Shown here in pieces: positions 42,838-53,356 of a DNA stretch of 64,000 nt (its first letter is position 1; each line of letters starts with the position of its first letter). The notes below the pieces were generated by a model. The model had not been told where the DNA came from. It ran no database searches and saw only the letters and a list, made by a program, of their open reading frames with translations. Source of the stretch: Pseudooctadecabacter sp. (GTDB lineage Bacteria; Pseudomonadota; Alphaproteobacteria; Rhodobacterales; Rhodobacteraceae); assembly GCF_020627745.1 (NCBI RefSeq), contig NZ_JAHDGE010000002.1, forward strand, positions 17,176 through 81,175, in the 5' to 3' direction. The position numbers and the translations under genes are program-made.

Positions 42838-43470
42838 TCAGTCCTTGAAACTGCGGCTGGATTTGATCTGGTCCCAGGCCCAGACAACTTCGGACAGCTG
42901 CTCTTCCTGTGACCGGTCCCCGCCGTTCATGTCGGGATGCAGCACCTTGATCAGCTTTTTGTAGGCTTTGCGAATTTCGGGCTTGGTCCAGTGGTCCTTG
43001 GCTTCAAGAATCTCGATCGCGCGGCGTTCGGTGGCGGGCAGACGGCGGGTCGATCCTGTGGTGGATTTGCCCGGATTCTGCGTCGCATTGGCACCCAGCA
43101 CCTGATGGGGGTCATCCACGCCCAACCGCGCCCAGGCGCGCTGTTCGTCGGATTTCCCAAAAGGCTTGGTCTCACGTTCCCAAACGCGGTCCTTGCTGGC
43201 CTGCGCGTTCAGTTCCGCCTCGGTCGTATTTTCAAAGAAATTCCAGCCAAGGTTGTATTCACGCACGTGGTCCTTGCAGAACCAGTAATAGTCATCAAGC
43301 ACATCGGGGTTCTTGGGTGCGCGGTACTTGCCCGCCTCTTCACAGCCCGGCTTTTCACAGACCCGGGTTGATGTCTCGGACGCGCCGGACATACCACGAC
43401 GGCCCCGCGGGTTCTTCTTTTTCGAAGAAGACACCGACATATCAAAGCCAAAAGGATCATCCTTGCGCAT
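42838..43470 (-). CDS. J-domain (DnaJ-like) protein
   Basis: C-terminal AIEILEAKDHWTKPEIRKAYKKLIKVLHPDMNGGDRSQEEQLSEVVWAWDQIK. Start at MRKDDPFGFDMS. Confidence 0.88.
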   Translation of the reverse strand: MRKDDPFGFDMSVSSSKKKNPRGRRGMSGASETSTRVCEKPGCEEAGKYRAPKNPDVLDDYYWFCKDHVREYNLGWNFFENTTEAELNAQASKDRVWERETKPFGKSDEQRAWARLGVDDPHQVLGANATQNPGKSTTGSTRRLPATERRAIEILEAKDHWTKPEIRKAYKKLIKVLHPDMNGGDRSQEEQLSEVVWAWDQIKSSRSFKD

Positions 43471-43545
43471 CACGTCACCTTTCTTATCCGGAGAAGAGAT
43501 ACTAAACCATTGATCAGCGGATTGAAGGGGCAGGGGACAAAATAA

Positions 43546-43800
43546 ATGACTTTGGAAGAACAAATTACAGACAGTCTGAAATCGGCCTTTGCGCCGTCCA
43601 TGTTGAATGTCATCAACGAAAGCCATTTGCACGCAGGCCACGCGGGCGATGACGGCACGGGCGAAAGCCACTGGCGCGTCGAAATCGCGTCAGATGCGTT
43701 TGACGGCCAATCGCGGATCGCCAAACACCGCGCCATTCACGCCGCTTTGGGGCCAGACATCATGACGCGCATTCACGCGCTGTCGCTCAAGATCGAATAA
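43546..43800 (+). CDS. BolA family protein
   Basis: VINESHLHAGHAGDDGTGESHWRVEIASDAFDGQSRIAKHRAIHAALG. Confidence 0.92.
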   Translation: MTLEEQITDSLKSAFAPSMLNVINESHLHAGHAGDDGTGESHWRVEIASDAFDGQSRIAKHRAIHAALGPDIMTRIHALSLKIE

Positions 43801-44268
43801 TTATTCAGCCGCAGGCAAAGCGTCATCTGTCCGGCGGGACGGGGTCGCGCCATTGGCAAACGGCACGGGTGTCGGCTGCGACGTCAAAGTCGCCTCGACG
43901 CGCGCATCGGCGCTCTTTGCGGTGTCTTCATCGGGGTCGTCAGTCGGCGCTGCCGCAACTTGCGGCGGTGCGCTCAGGTCGTCTGCCTTGGACCTGTCTT
44001 CAATAAGGGCTGTCACCTCGGCAGCAGGGGCCATTGCCAATCTGCGCCGGAACACCAGCATGTTCTGGAAGGTCGTGGTCTTGCCCGTCAGTCCCTGACG
44101 TTCCTCAACAGGCAATGTATCCGTGCGCTGATATTCCCAGCCATCGGTTCCAAGGTCATTCATCACCGTTTCCAGAGCATTGGCAAAGCGCGCGGACGTG
44201 CCTTTGACACCCTTCGCCTTCAAGGGGCGCGTGGGTGCCGGTACCACTTTATACTCATATCCCGTCAT
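43801..44268 (-). CDS. DUF4177-like hypothetical protein
   Basis: MTGYEYKVVPAPTRP...ETVMNDLGTDGWEYQRTDTLPVEERQGLTGKTTTFQNMLVFRR. Start reassigned to 44268. Confidence 0.7.
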   Translation of the reverse strand: MTGYEYKVVPAPTRPLKAKGVKGTSARFANALETVMNDLGTDGWEYQRTDTLPVEERQGLTGKTTTFQNMLVFRRRLAMAPAAEVTALIEDRSKADDLSAPPQVAAAPTDDPDEDTAKSADARVEATLTSQPTPVPFANGATPSRRTDDALPAAE

Positions 44269-44400
44269 GACGATCCTCACATTTTCCCAACCGGTCATAT
44301 CAAGAAGGCAAGCCAAGGCCAAGAAAAACAACAGTAATTCCTGATGCCACAAGAGATGGTGCGCAGACCGATGGCGTCCACCACATCTTCTCTGGTTCCT

Positions 44401-44452
44401 TAAATACCTCGGGGGGGCCGCGCTTTGCGCGGCGGGGGCAGCGCCCCCCAAA
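44401..44452. repeat. Mosaic intergenic palindromic repeat, copy C (inverted)
   Basis: taaatacctcggggggg followed by GC hairpins; reverse complement gives ccccccgaggtattta, matching the 55554-55565 block. Confidence 0.55.
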
Positions 44453-44486
44453 CCAATAAAGAAAGCCTGCGCAGCAGTCCTTTGGA

Positions 44487-45998
44487 TCAAAGACCCAGTT
44501 TGGACGACACCAGTTTGTTGACCGCCGCAGGGTTCGCCTTGCCGCCCGTCGCTTTCATCACCTGACCCACGAACCACCCTGCCAGCTTTGGATTGGCCTT
44601 GGCCTTTTCCACCTGCGCGGGGTTGGCGGCGATGATCTCATCCACAGCGGCCTCGATGGCGCCGGTGTCCGTGACCTGCTCCATCCCTTCGGTCTTGACG
44701 ATCTCTTCGGGGTCTCGGTCCGATGTATAGGCGATTTCGAACACGTCTTTGGCGATCTTGCCGCTGATCTTGTCGGATTTGATCAGCGCCACAATCTGCG
44801 CCAGACGGGGGGCGGAAATCGGGCTGTCCGATATGCCCAGATCGTCCTTTTTCAGGCGGCCGAACAATTCGTTGATGACCCAGTTTGCCGCCAGTTTGCC
44901 ATCGCCCCCTTCGGCCACGGCCTCGAAATAGGCGGCGTTGGTCACGTCGGCCGTCAGCACGGAGGCGTCATAGTCGCTCAGCCCGAAATCGCTCATAAAC
45001 CGCGCCTTTTTGTCATCGGGCAGCTCTGGCAGGGAGGCCGCGATGTCGTCAACCCACGTCTGTTCAATCTCAAGCGGGAGAAGGTCGGGATCAGGGAAAT
45101 AACGGTAATCATGGGCCTCTTCCTTGGACCGCATGGACCGCGTTTCGTTCTTGTCCGGATCATAGAGGCGCGTTTCCTGCACCACGGCACCGCCATCTTC
45201 GATGATCGCGATCTGGCGGCGGGCCTCCACGTCAATGGCGGCCTGAATGAACCGCATGGAGTTCATGTTCTTGATCTCGCACCGCGTGCCCAGATGCCCG
45301 AAATCGCCCGAGGCCTGGAATTTCTCGTAATCACCGGGGCGACAGACGGACACGTTCACATCCGCACGCAGGTTGCCGTTTTGCATGTTGCCATCACAGG
45401 TGCCCAGATAGCGCATGATCTGGCGCAGCTTGCCCACATAGGCAGCGGCCTCTTCAGGGCCGCGAATGTCGGGGAAGGACACAATTTCCATCAGCGCCAC
45501 GCCCGTGCGGTTCAGGTCCACAAAGGACATTGCGGGGTCCATGTCGTGAATGGATTTACCGGCGTCCTGTTCCAGATGGATCCGTTCGATGCGCACATTG
45601 CGCGCTGTGCCGTCGCCCAGCTCAACCAGCACCTCACCAGTGCCCACGATGGGATGGTAAAGCTGCGAAATCTGATAGCCCTGTGGCAGGTCGGGGTAGA
45701 AATAGTTTTTGCGGTCGAAAGCTGACGTCAGGTTGATCTGTGCCTTCAACCCCAGACCGGTTTTCACCGCAAAAGCCACACATTCTTCGTTGATGACCGG
45801 CAACATGCCGGGCATGCCCGCGTCCACGAAGGCCACGTTGCTGTTGGGTTCCGCGCCAAACTGGGTGGAGGCACCGGAAAACAGCTTGGCCTTGGTGGCC
45901 ACTTGGGCGTGGACCTCAAGACCGATCACAAGTTCCCAGTCTCCCGTCGCACCTGCGATGGTTTTGGGCGTCGGCGTGTCGTAGGTGAGGTCCAGCAT
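44487..45998 (-). CDS. gatB: Aspartyl/glutamyl-tRNA amidotransferase subunit B
   Basis: [51 protein letters not shown]. Confidence 0.95.
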   Translation of the reverse strand: MLDLTYDTPTPKTIAGATGDWELVIGLEVHAQVATKAKLFSGASTQFGAEPNSNVAFVDAGMPGMLPVINEECVAFAVKTGLGLKAQINLTSAFDRKNYFYPDLPQGYQISQLYHPIVGTGEVLVELGDGTARNVRIERIHLEQDAGKSIHDMDPAMSFVDLNRTGVALMEIVSFPDIRGPEEAAAYVGKLRQIMRYLGTCDGNMQNGNLRADVNVSVCRPGDYEKFQASGDFGHLGTRCEIKNMNSMRFIQAAIDVEARRQIAIIEDGGAVVQETRLYDPDKNETRSMRSKEEAHDYRYFPDPDLLPLEIEQTWVDDIAASLPELPDDKKARFMSDFGLSDYDASVLTADVTNAAYFEAVAEGGDGKLAANWVINELFGRLKKDDLGISDSPISAPRLAQIVALIKSDKISGKIAKDVFEIAYTSDRDPEEIVKTEGMEQVTDTGAIEAAVDEIIAANPAQVEKAKANPKLAGWFVGQVMKATGGKANPAAVNKLVSSKLGL

Positions 45999-46177
45999 GT
46001 CAGGCTCCGCTGCGGTGGGGTTTCACGCGTGAATAGCCGCGCGCGGGGCGGGCTTCAAGGCGGCGTGTTGCGTGTTCTGGCGCAGCCTCCCCAATATGTT
46101 GATGGCTGCAGGCGGGAAAGCGCCTCACGGCTTCGTTTTTCTTGCATCGGGACCAAACGCAGGCCATCAATCGCGGC

Positions 46178-47008
46178 ATGTTTGCTATGAGAGCGATCCT
46201 GGGGGGGATTCTCACCATCGCGTTGGGCACGGCTGCATTGGCACAGGGTCCACAGACGGAGACACGTCCCTTTGCCCGCGAAGACGCGGCCAATTTGCGT
46301 GCCGATGCCGCCCGTGCGGCGCTGGCCGCGATCAGGCCGCCTGTCCGTCCCGTGCATATGGTGCGCTATCCTGTCGTTATCAGTGAAAACCCCAGCGTCC
46401 GTCCGGTGGCCCGAGTAAATTATATTCCCGACGCCCGCTGGGATTTCCGCGGCGACAGCGCAAGTTGGACCCGCGCGGCCCTGTCGGCCTTGCGCACACA
46501 CGGATCGCGGCTGGAAGAAACCGAACCAAGGGACATCGCGAACTGGTGTCCCGGCTATGTGAACAATCCGCCGCATATGCGCCGCGCCTTCTGGGTCGGA
46601 ATGATGTCGGCGCTGGCCAAACACGAAAGCACCTATCGACCCAACGCCGTAGGCGGGCCGAACCTGTGGTATGGTCTGCTGCAAATCTATCCCGACACCG
46701 CCCGACGTTACGGGTGCCGTGCGACAACGGGCGAGGCGCTGAAGGACCCCGAAGACAACCTGAGTTGCGCAATCCGCATCATGAATGTGACCGTACCGCG
46801 CGACAATGCCATCGCTGTCCGTGACACCCGTTGGCGCGGCGTCGCTGCGGACTGGGGACCAATGACAAGGCCCAACAAGATTGCTGAAATGGCGGCATGG
46901 ACCCGTCGTCAGGACTATTGCCGGCCCAATTTCAATATGGCGACCAGCCCGCGCCCGCAGGCGCGTCCTGCGCCGTTGGTCACGGTTTCAACCCGCTCGG
47001 ACGGCTAG
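46178..47008 (+). CDS. Lytic transglycosylase (SLT)-domain protein
   Basis: Signal peptide; MSALAKHESTYRPNAVGGPNLWYGLLQIYPDTARRYGCRATTGEALKDPEDNLSCAIRIM. Confidence 0.82.
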   Translation: MFAMRAILGGILTIALGTAALAQGPQTETRPFAREDAANLRADAARAALAAIRPPVRPVHMVRYPVVISENPSVRPVARVNYIPDARWDFRGDSASWTRAALSALRTHGSRLEETEPRDIANWCPGYVNNPPHMRRAFWVGMMSALAKHESTYRPNAVGGPNLWYGLLQIYPDTARRYGCRATTGEALKDPEDNLSCAIRIMNVTVPRDNAIAVRDTRWRGVAADWGPMTRPNKIAEMAAWTRRQDYCRPNFNMATSPRPQARPAPLVTVSTRSDG

Positions 47009-47904
47009 GCGCGCGCCAGTTGGCGCGATGTGGTCACAAGGCTCACGCTTTGGCGGCCATCCTCACCCAGGGCCAGTGTCGCACGGCGTAACAGTGCAAT
47101 CCCGTCTTCGGAATTCTTCGGCAGGGCAGACGGTGAAATCGCCTCTCCGACGGTGATGGCAAACGGCTGACGGTCCTTGTTCAGGGTTTCGTGAAACAAG
47201 GTGATGTCACGCAAGGTGGGATGGATCATGTCGAACAGATAAAACAGCGCCGAATTGCGGGCGCGGATATTGATGGGAATGACGGGCAGGTCGTATTTGC
47301 GGGCAAGCATGGCCGCCGACGCCATCCACGGACGTTCATGAAGCCGCAGACCGCGCCGCTGTGCCAACCGGCCGGATGGAAAAATGACGCCCAGACGGTC
47401 GTCCTTCACGGCATCGCGCAAAAACGCCATCGTCTCACGGGTTTTGCCGTGGCTGCGTTGGTCGGTGCGCCATTCCACAGGTGCAATCATCGGGGACAGC
47501 TGGGGCATGACCCTCAGGATGTCCTTGTTGGCGAAAAAGAACAGATCGGGGCGGATATCAGCCAGCAGACCGTGCAGGATGATGCCGTCCGCAATGCCGG
47601 TGGGATGGTTTGCCACCACCAAGGCGCCGCCCTGACGCGGTACATTGTCCAATCCATGGACGCGCACCCGGCGGGCCAGTTTGCAAAACATTTCGCCCAT
47701 CACGCCGGCACCGCAGGTGTCGCGCAAATCGGTCGCGATCTGCACTGTTTGGTCATAGGACAAAGTCCGGTCCAGCGCGCGTCGGGCCAAACGGGCAGTC
47801 AGCCCTTTGCGGTATAACCACGGGGCGCGCTCTGCGATGAGGGGGTCTATCCGATCTCTCATAATCCGGACTTTCACCAAATTCGTGTAACAGATCGACA
47901 ACAC
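47005..47904 (-). CDS. Lysophospholipid acyltransferase family protein
   Basis: GGALVVANHPTGIADGIILHGLL...LGVIFPSGRLAQRRGLRLHERPW...LPVIPINIRARNS (PlsC-like). Confidence 0.83.
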   Translation of the reverse strand: MLSICYTNLVKVRIMRDRIDPLIAERAPWLYRKGLTARLARRALDRTLSYDQTVQIATDLRDTCGAGVMGEMFCKLARRVRVHGLDNVPRQGGALVVANHPTGIADGIILHGLLADIRPDLFFFANKDILRVMPQLSPMIAPVEWRTDQRSHGKTRETMAFLRDAVKDDRLGVIFPSGRLAQRRGLRLHERPWMASAAMLARKYDLPVIPINIRARNSALFYLFDMIHPTLRDITLFHETLNKDRQPFAITVGEAISPSALPKNSEDGIALLRRATLALGEDGRQSVSLVTTSRQLARA

Positions 47905-47939
47905 AGTTGTGACAGTTTTGTTCCGGCAGAATTTTGCCG

Positions 47940-48359
47940 TCAGAAGGGCGAGAACGGGTGGCGTTCCGCCGAAATACCGGCGGCGGTCAGCGCAGTTTCA
48001 AACGCATCTGCCGGAGGCGTGATATCAGGCGGCAGACGGGTGTGGGCCGTGTCCGAGTGGATCAGGGTGATCCGCAGGCCGCCGTCAAACCGTCGGTCAA
48101 GCCGGACCTTTTCTATGCTGGCACTGTCACCACTTTGCAGACCGGACACCCATAGGATGCGGCCTTCCCAGACCTCCAGCCTGAGTTCGGGGTTGCGGAT
48201 CACGTCCCAAAGCACCGGCACGGACGCAAGCAGTGGCACCGCCAGAACGAACCATGCGGCATCAAACACGGCCCAAACCGCCGCAGCGCCGATCCAAGTG
48301 ATAGCGAGGACAAAAAGCGTCGCAGGTCTGCGCCCCTGACGGGTCCATAGATAGATCAC
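47940..48359 (-). CDS. Hypothetical membrane protein
   Basis: 139 aa with two hydrophobic segments; 4-bp overlap with the upstream gene. Confidence 0.6.
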   Translation of the reverse strand: MIYLWTRQGRRPATLFVLAITWIGAAAVWAVFDAAWFVLAVPLLASVPVLWDVIRNPELRLEVWEGRILWVSGLQSGDSASIEKVRLDRRFDGGLRITLIHSDTAHTRLPPDITPPADAFETALTAAGISAERHPFSPF

Positions 48360-48877
48360 CGCACACGCAGGGCGCGGGTGATGTCCTCAAGGGCGTCACG
48401 TTGCTTCTGGGTCAGTTCCGACACTGTCGCGCCCTTCAGCACCGCCATAAGCGGGGCCATCTGTTCGGCGCCGCCCAGTTTATACAGTTTGCGCGATATA
48501 CGGGCGATGGCAGGTTCAGCCCCGCCGCATTCAGTCATGAACCACCGGCCAAGTATTTCCATCTCTTGCGCTTCGTCTTCGTTGGCCCGCAGGTTGGCGC
48601 GCAGCTGCACCGTCAACCGTTGCCGGTCCTCTGCCGTGGGCAGATCATCCAGTTCAAGGAAGGCCGTCGCAATGGCCGCAATGGCCAGCTGCGGGTCTTC
48701 GATGCTTTCGACGGGGTGGATATTGGTGTTGCGTCTGAACCCGAACCGCCGCGCGGCCAAGCGCACGTCATTGGCCATATCCGACACGTCGCCCATGACA
48801 TCACGGGCGCGACTGGCGCGCTGCGCCCAGATGTAGGCGGCGACGGCGATACCCAGCAGGGCGATCAGGACGGGCAT
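48356..48877 (-). CDS. Hypothetical TM-anchored protein (TerB-like helical domain suspected)
   Basis: N-terminal TM; AIAAIATAFLELDDLPTAEDRQRLTVQLRANLRANEDEAQEMEILGRWFM. Confidence 0.6.
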   Translation of the reverse strand: MPVLIALLGIAVAAYIWAQRASRARDVMGDVSDMANDVRLAARRFGFRRNTNIHPVESIEDPQLAIAAIATAFLELDDLPTAEDRQRLTVQLRANLRANEDEAQEMEILGRWFMTECGGAEPAIARISRKLYKLGGAEQMAPLMAVLKGATVSELTQKQRDALEDITRALRVR

Positions 48878-48929
48878 GGGCAGTTTCCTTCGTGGCGGCG
48901 TGCCGTCAGACTAGCGGCTGATACGCCCC

Positions 48930-51491
48930 TCAGGAAGGGGTGTCGCCCAGCATCCGCCCCACCATTTCGCCTGTATCGCGGGACAGATTTGGTGTGGCCT
49001 CGAGCCCCTTTAACACCGTGCGGATCATGGCCTGACGGTTGCTGTCATAGCGTTTCCATGTGGCAAAGGCGGTGGTCATCCGTGCGGTGGTTTGGGGATT
49101 GATGGCGTCCAGTCGCGCCAGCCAGTCGCCCAACATGCGGTAGGACACACCCGATGGATCGTGAAACCCTGCAGCATGGCCTGCCAGTGCGCCAAAGACC
49201 GCACGGAAACGGTTGGGGTTCTTCATGTCGAAATCAGGCTCGGCTGTCAGGCGGTCCGCCGTTGCTGCGGCGTCCTGCGGGGCGGCGGAGCTGACCGTCA
49301 GGCCGAACCATTTGTCCATAACAAGGCGGTCCTCGCGCCATTGGGCGCGGAAGGCGGCACTTTCATCAGCGCCTTTGCCGATCTTCAGCAGGCAGGCCAG
49401 TGCTGCGATTTGCATGGTCATGTTGTCGGCGGCTTTGTACTGCGCCGCAGCCGCGGCCCCACCGTCAAGACGCGACAACAGCGCCAGACAGGCATTGCCA
49501 AGGCTGCGTTTTCCGGCGGATTTCGCATCGGGAGAATAGGGGCCATTGATCGCCATATCGGCGCGCACGCGGGGCAGGATATCTTGCAGATGCTGCGCCA
49601 TGGCGACGCGCAACGCTTCGCCTGCGTGGTGAATGGCGGTGGGGTCGGGGATGTGGTCCGCATCCGCCAAGTCCTGCGCCATGTCGTCCTCGGACGGCAG
49701 GGATAGCACAAGCGCGCGGAAGGCCGGATCAAGGCTGTCGTCGCGCAGAATGGCGGCGATGCCATCAAGGTAGGCCGCATCAGGTGCTGCGTCCTCGGTC
49801 ACCATGCGGCGGTAGACGTCACGCGCAAGCGCGTTGCCCGCGTCCCACCGGTTGAACGGGTCCGTGTCGTGGGCCATCAAAAACGCACGTTCCGCATTGG
49901 TCTGATCGCGCTGCAAGATCACAGGGGCAGAAAAATCGCGCAGGATCGACGGCACCGGTTTTGCGGCCAAGCCGTCAAAGGTGAAGGTCTGTTCCGCCTT
50001 TGTCATTTCCAACACCTGGGTTGGCAGAACCTCCGTCCCGTCGTCTGACATGAGGCCCACGGCCACGGGGATGACCTGCGGGGCCTTGGTGTCCTGCCCC
50101 GGTGTGGGCGGTGTCGTTTGGGTGAAGGTCAGCGCATAGGTGCCGTCCTTGAAGTCTTCGGTCACGGCCAGACGCGGTGTGCCCGCCTGTTCGTACCAGC
50201 GTTTGAACTGGGTCAGATCACGGCCCGTGCTGTCCTCAAAGACCTTCAGCCAGTCCTCGATCGTCGCGGCCTGTCCGTCGTGGCGCGTGAAATAAAGGTC
50301 GAGCGCTTTGTAATAGGCCGCGTCCCCGACAAGGCGTTTGAGCATCCCGATCAGCTCAGCCCCTTTTTCGTAGACCGTGATCGTGTAGAAATTGTTGATC
50401 TCAATGAAACTTTCAGGGCGCACGGGGTGGGCCAGCGGCCCGTTGTCTTCGCGGAACTGGTGGGATCGCAGCACAATCGCATCCTCGATCCGTTTGACCG
50501 CGTGGCTGCCCTGATCGCCGGTGTATTGCTGATCGCGGAAGACGGTCAGACCCTCTTTGAGGCACAACTGGAACCAGTCGCGGCAGGTGATGCGGTTGCC
50601 GGTCCAGTTGTGGAAATACTCATGGGCAATGATCGCGTCGATGCGTTCGAAATTGGCGTCGGTGCTGGTTTCCGGTGAGGCAAGAACACAGCTGGAGTTG
50701 AAGATGTTCAGCCCTTTGTTTTCCATCGCGCCCATGTTGAAGTCATCAACAGCCACGATGTTGAAAATGTCCAAGTCGTATTCGCGGCCATAGACCTCTT
50801 CGTCCCACGTCATAGACCGCTTCAACGCCTCCATCCCGAAGGCGCATTTATCCTCATCCGGGCCGGGACGGACGTAGATGTTAAGGTCGACGTCCTTGCC
50901 CGACATCGTCGTGAACTGACCCGGGTGGGCGACCAGATCGCCCCCCACCAGTGCGAACAAATAGGCCGGTTTGGGCCATGGGTCGTGCCATTCGGCCCAA
51001 CCGTCGCCTTGGCCCATGGGGTTGCCGTTGGACAACAGCACCGGCAGATCGCCTTCGATGCGCACGGTAAAAACCGACATGACATCGGGGCGGTCGGGAT
51101 AGAACGTGATCTTGCGGAAACCTTCGGCCTCACACTGGGTGCAATACATGCCGTTCGACATGTACAGCCCCTCAAGCGCTGTATTTGTGGCAGGCGAAAT
51201 CTCAACCTCGGCCTCCCACACGAAGGGCGCATCGGGGACATCGCAGGTCAGGCCCGCGTCGGTCACATCCGGCGTAACCTCGGCCCCGTCGATCTTGGCC
51301 CAGATCAGTTTCAGATCCTGCCCATGCAGAAAGAACGCCCCCGGATACGCCGCATTGGGCCGCACGGACATGCGCGCCACCACCCGTGTGGCCTCAGGCG
51401 ACAGGCGGAACGTCAGGTGCACATCGTCGATGTGATAGCCGAAGGGGCGATAATCCTTGAGGTAGATCGTCTGGGGGGCTGCGTCTTTCAT
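48930..51491 (-). CDS. pepN: Aminopeptidase N (M1)
   Basis: GAMENKGLNIFN; IIAHEYFHNWTGNRITCRDWFQLCLKEGLTVFRDQQY. Start at MKDAAPQTIYLKDYRP; alternative 51506. Confidence 0.94.
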   Translation of the reverse strand: MKDAAPQTIYLKDYRPFGYHIDDVHLTFRLSPEATRVVARMSVRPNAAYPGAFFLHGQDLKLIWAKIDGAEVTPDVTDAGLTCDVPDAPFVWEAEVEISPATNTALEGLYMSNGMYCTQCEAEGFRKITFYPDRPDVMSVFTVRIEGDLPVLLSNGNPMGQGDGWAEWHDPWPKPAYLFALVGGDLVAHPGQFTTMSGKDVDLNIYVRPGPDEDKCAFGMEALKRSMTWDEEVYGREYDLDIFNIVAVDDFNMGAMENKGLNIFNSSCVLASPETSTDANFERIDAIIAHEYFHNWTGNRITCRDWFQLCLKEGLTVFRDQQYTGDQGSHAVKRIEDAIVLRSHQFREDNGPLAHPVRPESFIEINNFYTITVYEKGAELIGMLKRLVGDAAYYKALDLYFTRHDGQAATIEDWLKVFEDSTGRDLTQFKRWYEQAGTPRLAVTEDFKDGTYALTFTQTTPPTPGQDTKAPQVIPVAVGLMSDDGTEVLPTQVLEMTKAEQTFTFDGLAAKPVPSILRDFSAPVILQRDQTNAERAFLMAHDTDPFNRWDAGNALARDVYRRMVTEDAAPDAAYLDGIAAILRDDSLDPAFRALVLSLPSEDDMAQDLADADHIPDPTAIHHAGEALRVAMAQHLQDILPRVRADMAINGPYSPDAKSAGKRSLGNACLALLSRLDGGAAAAAQYKAADNMTMQIAALACLLKIGKGADESAAFRAQWREDRLVMDKWFGLTVSSAAPQDAAATADRLTAEPDFDMKNPNRFRAVFGALAGHAAGFHDPSGVSYRMLGDWLARLDAINPQTTARMTTAFATWKRYDSNRQAMIRTVLKGLEATPNLSRDTGEMVGRMLGDTPS

Positions 51492-51594
51492 CGAAGGCTC
51501 CGGCATAGGGGGGGCAGAGCGGACCCTATTCCGCGCCCCACTGGCGGACAAGACCCCACTGGCGGACAGGGGCGAAGCCCCTATGTGATGGGGC

Positions 51595-53082
51595 ATGAAT
51601 ATCCTTTGGTTCAAACGGGACCTGCGCGTGCAGGACAATGCCGCCCTTGTACGTGCGGCGGAGGGGCCTGTGATTCCGCTGTATATATACGAGCCGGACT
51701 ACTGGGCGCTGCCCGACACGTCAGGCCGACAATGGGCGTTCATCCGCGATTGTCTGGAGGAGTTGGACAGAGACCTCACCGCCCTTGGCGCGCCCTTGGT
51801 GGTGCGGTCCGGCGATGCGGTGCAAGTGCTGGAGGAGATGCGTCAGCAATATGGTGCTACGACAGTGGTTGCGCATGAGGAGACCGGCAACCTGTGGACC
51901 TACCGCCGTGACCTGCGGGTGCACGCATGGGCGCGGGGGCAGGGGGTGCGGTTTGTGGAATGTCCGTCCTCAGGCGTGGTCCGCCGCATGGCCTCGCGCG
52001 ATGGCTGGGCCAAACAGCGCGACGCACGGATATTTGCGGCACAAGTTGAACCGCCACAGGCGCTGCAGGGGCCTGACGTGCCGTCTGATCCGCTGCCGCA
52101 GGGTCCCCATGATCCGATCCCCGATCGCCAGCCGGGCGGACGCCGGCGTGGTTTGGCGTTGTTGGGCAGCTTTCTGACCGAGCGTGGCCACGATTACCGC
52201 CGTGCCATGTCGACCCCGCTAGAGGGGGCGACGGCCTGTTCGCGTCTGTCGCCGCATATCGCGGCGGGCACCCTGTCGATCCGCGAAATCGCGCAAGCCA
52301 CCGCCGCACGGCAGCGGGAGGATATTGACGGAGACTGGAAGAAATCCCTGAAATCCTTTCAGTCCCGTCTGGCGTGGCGCGATCATTTTATTCAGAAACT
52401 TGAAGACGAACCGAAGATCGAGACCCATTGCCTGCATTCGGCGTATGAAAATATGCGCGAGGACCAGCCCGTCTTGCGCGCGGCGTGGGAGGCTGGCGAG
52501 ACCGGCCTGCCGTTTCTGGATGCCTGCATGCGGTCACTGGCCGCCACGGGATGGTTGAATTTCCGGATGCGATCCATGGTGCAATCGGTGGCGTCCTATC
52601 ATCTTTGGATCGACTGGCGTGCCACTGGTCCACATCTGGCGCGCATGTTTACCGATTACGAACCGGGCATCCACTGGTCGCAGGCCCAAATGCAATCGGG
52701 GACGACAGGGATGAATACGGTGCGCATCTATAACCCCGTCAAACAGGGTAAGGATCAGGACCCTGCGGGTGTGTTCACGCGGGCCTGGGTGCCCGAACTG
52801 CGCAAGGTGCCCGATGCCTATTTGCAAGAGCCGTGGCGATGGGACGGCGCGGGCGCATTGGCCTATCCGCCCCCCGTGGTGGATGTGATGGAAGCCGCCC
52901 GTGCGGCCCGCGCCCGCATCTGGGCGGTGCGCAACGGGGAGGATTTTCGCGGTGAAGCGGCCGAGATTATCCGCAAGCACGCATCGCGCAAGGATACCAA
53001 GGGCCGGTTCGTCAACGACCGGTCCAAGAAAAAACCCAAAAGCGCAGCAAGTGCCAAGGGCCAGCTGCGGATGGACGTTTGA
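51595..53082 (+). CDS. Cryptochrome/deoxyribodipyrimidine photolyase family protein
   Basis: MNILWFKRDLRVQDNAALVRAAEG; WREHF-like AWRDHFIQKLEDEP; FMDACMRSL/ATGWLNFRMRSMVQSV-type FAD-binding motifs. Confidence 0.9.
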   Translation: MNILWFKRDLRVQDNAALVRAAEGPVIPLYIYEPDYWALPDTSGRQWAFIRDCLEELDRDLTALGAPLVVRSGDAVQVLEEMRQQYGATTVVAHEETGNLWTYRRDLRVHAWARGQGVRFVECPSSGVVRRMASRDGWAKQRDARIFAAQVEPPQALQGPDVPSDPLPQGPHDPIPDRQPGGRRRGLALLGSFLTERGHDYRRAMSTPLEGATACSRLSPHIAAGTLSIREIAQATAARQREDIDGDWKKSLKSFQSRLAWRDHFIQKLEDEPKIETHCLHSAYENMREDQPVLRAAWEAGETGLPFLDACMRSLAATGWLNFRMRSMVQSVASYHLWIDWRATGPHLARMFTDYEPGIHWSQAQMQSGTTGMNTVRIYNPVKQGKDQDPAGVFTRAWVPELRKVPDAYLQEPWRWDGAGALAYPPPVVDVMEAARAARARIWAVRNGEDFRGEAAEIIRKHASRKDTKGRFVNDRSKKKPKSAASAKGQLRMDV

Positions 53083-53256
53083 ATGGCGCGCACCCGCAAA
53101 AAAGCCGACTTGCCGCAAAAGATATGTGCCACCTGCGGGCGGCCATTTACGTGGCGCAAAAAGTGGGAAAAAGTCTGGGATGAGGTGCGCTATTGTTCCG
53201 ACCGATGCCGCCGTGACAGAGGACGTTCTGCAGGCGCCGTTGAAACGGCGGATTAA
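53083..53256 (+). CDS. DUF2256 domain small zinc-finger-like protein (57 aa; absent from the supplied ORF track)
   Basis: [57 protein letters not shown], read manually; starts 1 nt after the photolyase stop. Confidence 0.85.
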   Translation: MARTRKKADLPQKICATCGRPFTWRKKWEKVWDEVRYCSDRCRRDRGRSAGAVETAD

Positions 53257-53356
53257 ATTGGTCAAATAATCTGACCAGCGTGTTGCCTATCGGAAACTTC
53301 TGCCCTAAACCGGAACAAATTGCGGCCTTCGGGCCTGCGGACTGAAAGGACAAATC

